DNA from: Euprymna scolopes
Lineage: Eukaryota; Mollusca; Cephalopoda; Sepiida; Sepiolidae
Direction: 5' to 3'
Length of the DNA stretch: 28,238 bases
Assembly: GCA_024364805.1 (NCBI GenBank)
Contig: CM044502.1
Span: forward strand, 27,910,004 to 27,938,241
Position numbers and translations under genes: made by a program
The notes under the pieces: generated by a model
The model's database searches: none
Told to the model about the DNA's origin: nothing
What the model saw: the letters and a program-made list of their open reading frames with translations, nothing else
Part shown: one piece after another, positions 28,076-28,238 of the stretch
How positions within the stretch are numbered: position 1 is the stretch's first letter
Layout: each line of letters begins with the position of its first letter

Positions 28076-28238
28076 TGTAAGGGAAAAGAAGTTTAAGCGA
28101 AATTAAATTTCTTTGCCCCAAACAAAATAATAAAAAAGGAATAAAACAAAATGGCACCTCTTTCTGGTTTGAAATGCACCGCATTTTTTTTTAACAAAAA
28201 CCACAAGATGAATAAGCAAAGGTCCGATCGGTGAAAAT
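28076..28238 (-). mobile_element. Probable edge of the 5' LTR of the CsRn1-type element (runs off window)
   Basis: On the minus strand the text upstream of the primer site ends in CTTACA, the CA end expected of an LTR. The other LTR boundary and its partner are not in the window, so this is inferred from position only. Confidence 0.35.

Overview
The window looks like invertebrate animal nuclear DNA, most likely from a mollusc (inference). It is AT-rich, with many microsatellites and foldback elements. It holds a mixture of Ty3/Gypsy, BEL/Pao, LINE and Tc1/mariner relics. Its one convincing host gene is a TRIM-type RING/B-box gene with an uninterrupted coding region, a kind that is greatly expanded in molluscs. 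The short motif GGGAGATAACTCC near 12284, with partial matches near 9381 and 10301, is one I associate from memory with mollusc repeats. No tRNA, rRNA, CRISPR array or bacterial operon is visible. Bases 16029-16414 are an assembly gap.

Bases 1-6.4 kb are a graveyard of retroelements on the plus strand. A foldback repeat (97-697) abuts a broken Ty3/Gypsy element (about 698-4424) with gag, protease/RT, RNase H and integrase remains. A structurally complete solo LTR (1317-2092, 4-bp target duplication) sits between the gag and pol remains. The Gypsy integrase remains pass directly into a broken BEL/Pao element (about 4425-5486: RT and RNase H). These are followed by two PHD-finger-like cysteine modules (5692-6027) where BEL integrase would be expected. 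Bases 6.4-12 kb are mostly unassigned AT-rich DNA with a 28-bp tandem array and a 242-bp duplication.

Bases 12.0-14.4 kb hold the host gene. It is a minus-strand TRIM-like ORF (start 14394, stop 12529) with a good splice acceptor just upstream. A 447-bp foldback MITE with arms of about 160-170 bp has landed at its stop codon, so the stop lies inside the candidate 8-bp target duplication. If the 3' UTR reads through it, the mRNA would carry a long hairpin.

Bases 14.5-17.2 kb hold a 25-bp purine minisatellite split by a SINE-like insertion with a 12-bp target duplication. They also hold a LINE RT fragment, a mariner-like transposase tail, a second LINE RT fragment cut by the gap, and an AGGTCA-rich repeat. 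Bases 17.4-24.1 kb are a dense field of inverted and direct repeats. These include a foldback element related to one at the window start, a 1.2-kb nested inverted repeat studded with a GTCGATAAAAGTGA motif, a 247-bp MITE whose empty site can be read from sister repeat copies, and a tandem duplication of about 0.6 kb. Bases 24.9-28.2 kb hold a broken minus-strand Ty3/Gypsy element of the CsRn1/Kabuki type, recognised by its CHCC gag motif. It has a likely primer binding site and the edge of a 5' LTR at the window end.

Apart from the TRIM gene, nothing here works together as a pathway. The window is best read as one immune-type or ubiquitin-ligase gene set in layered transposon debris.
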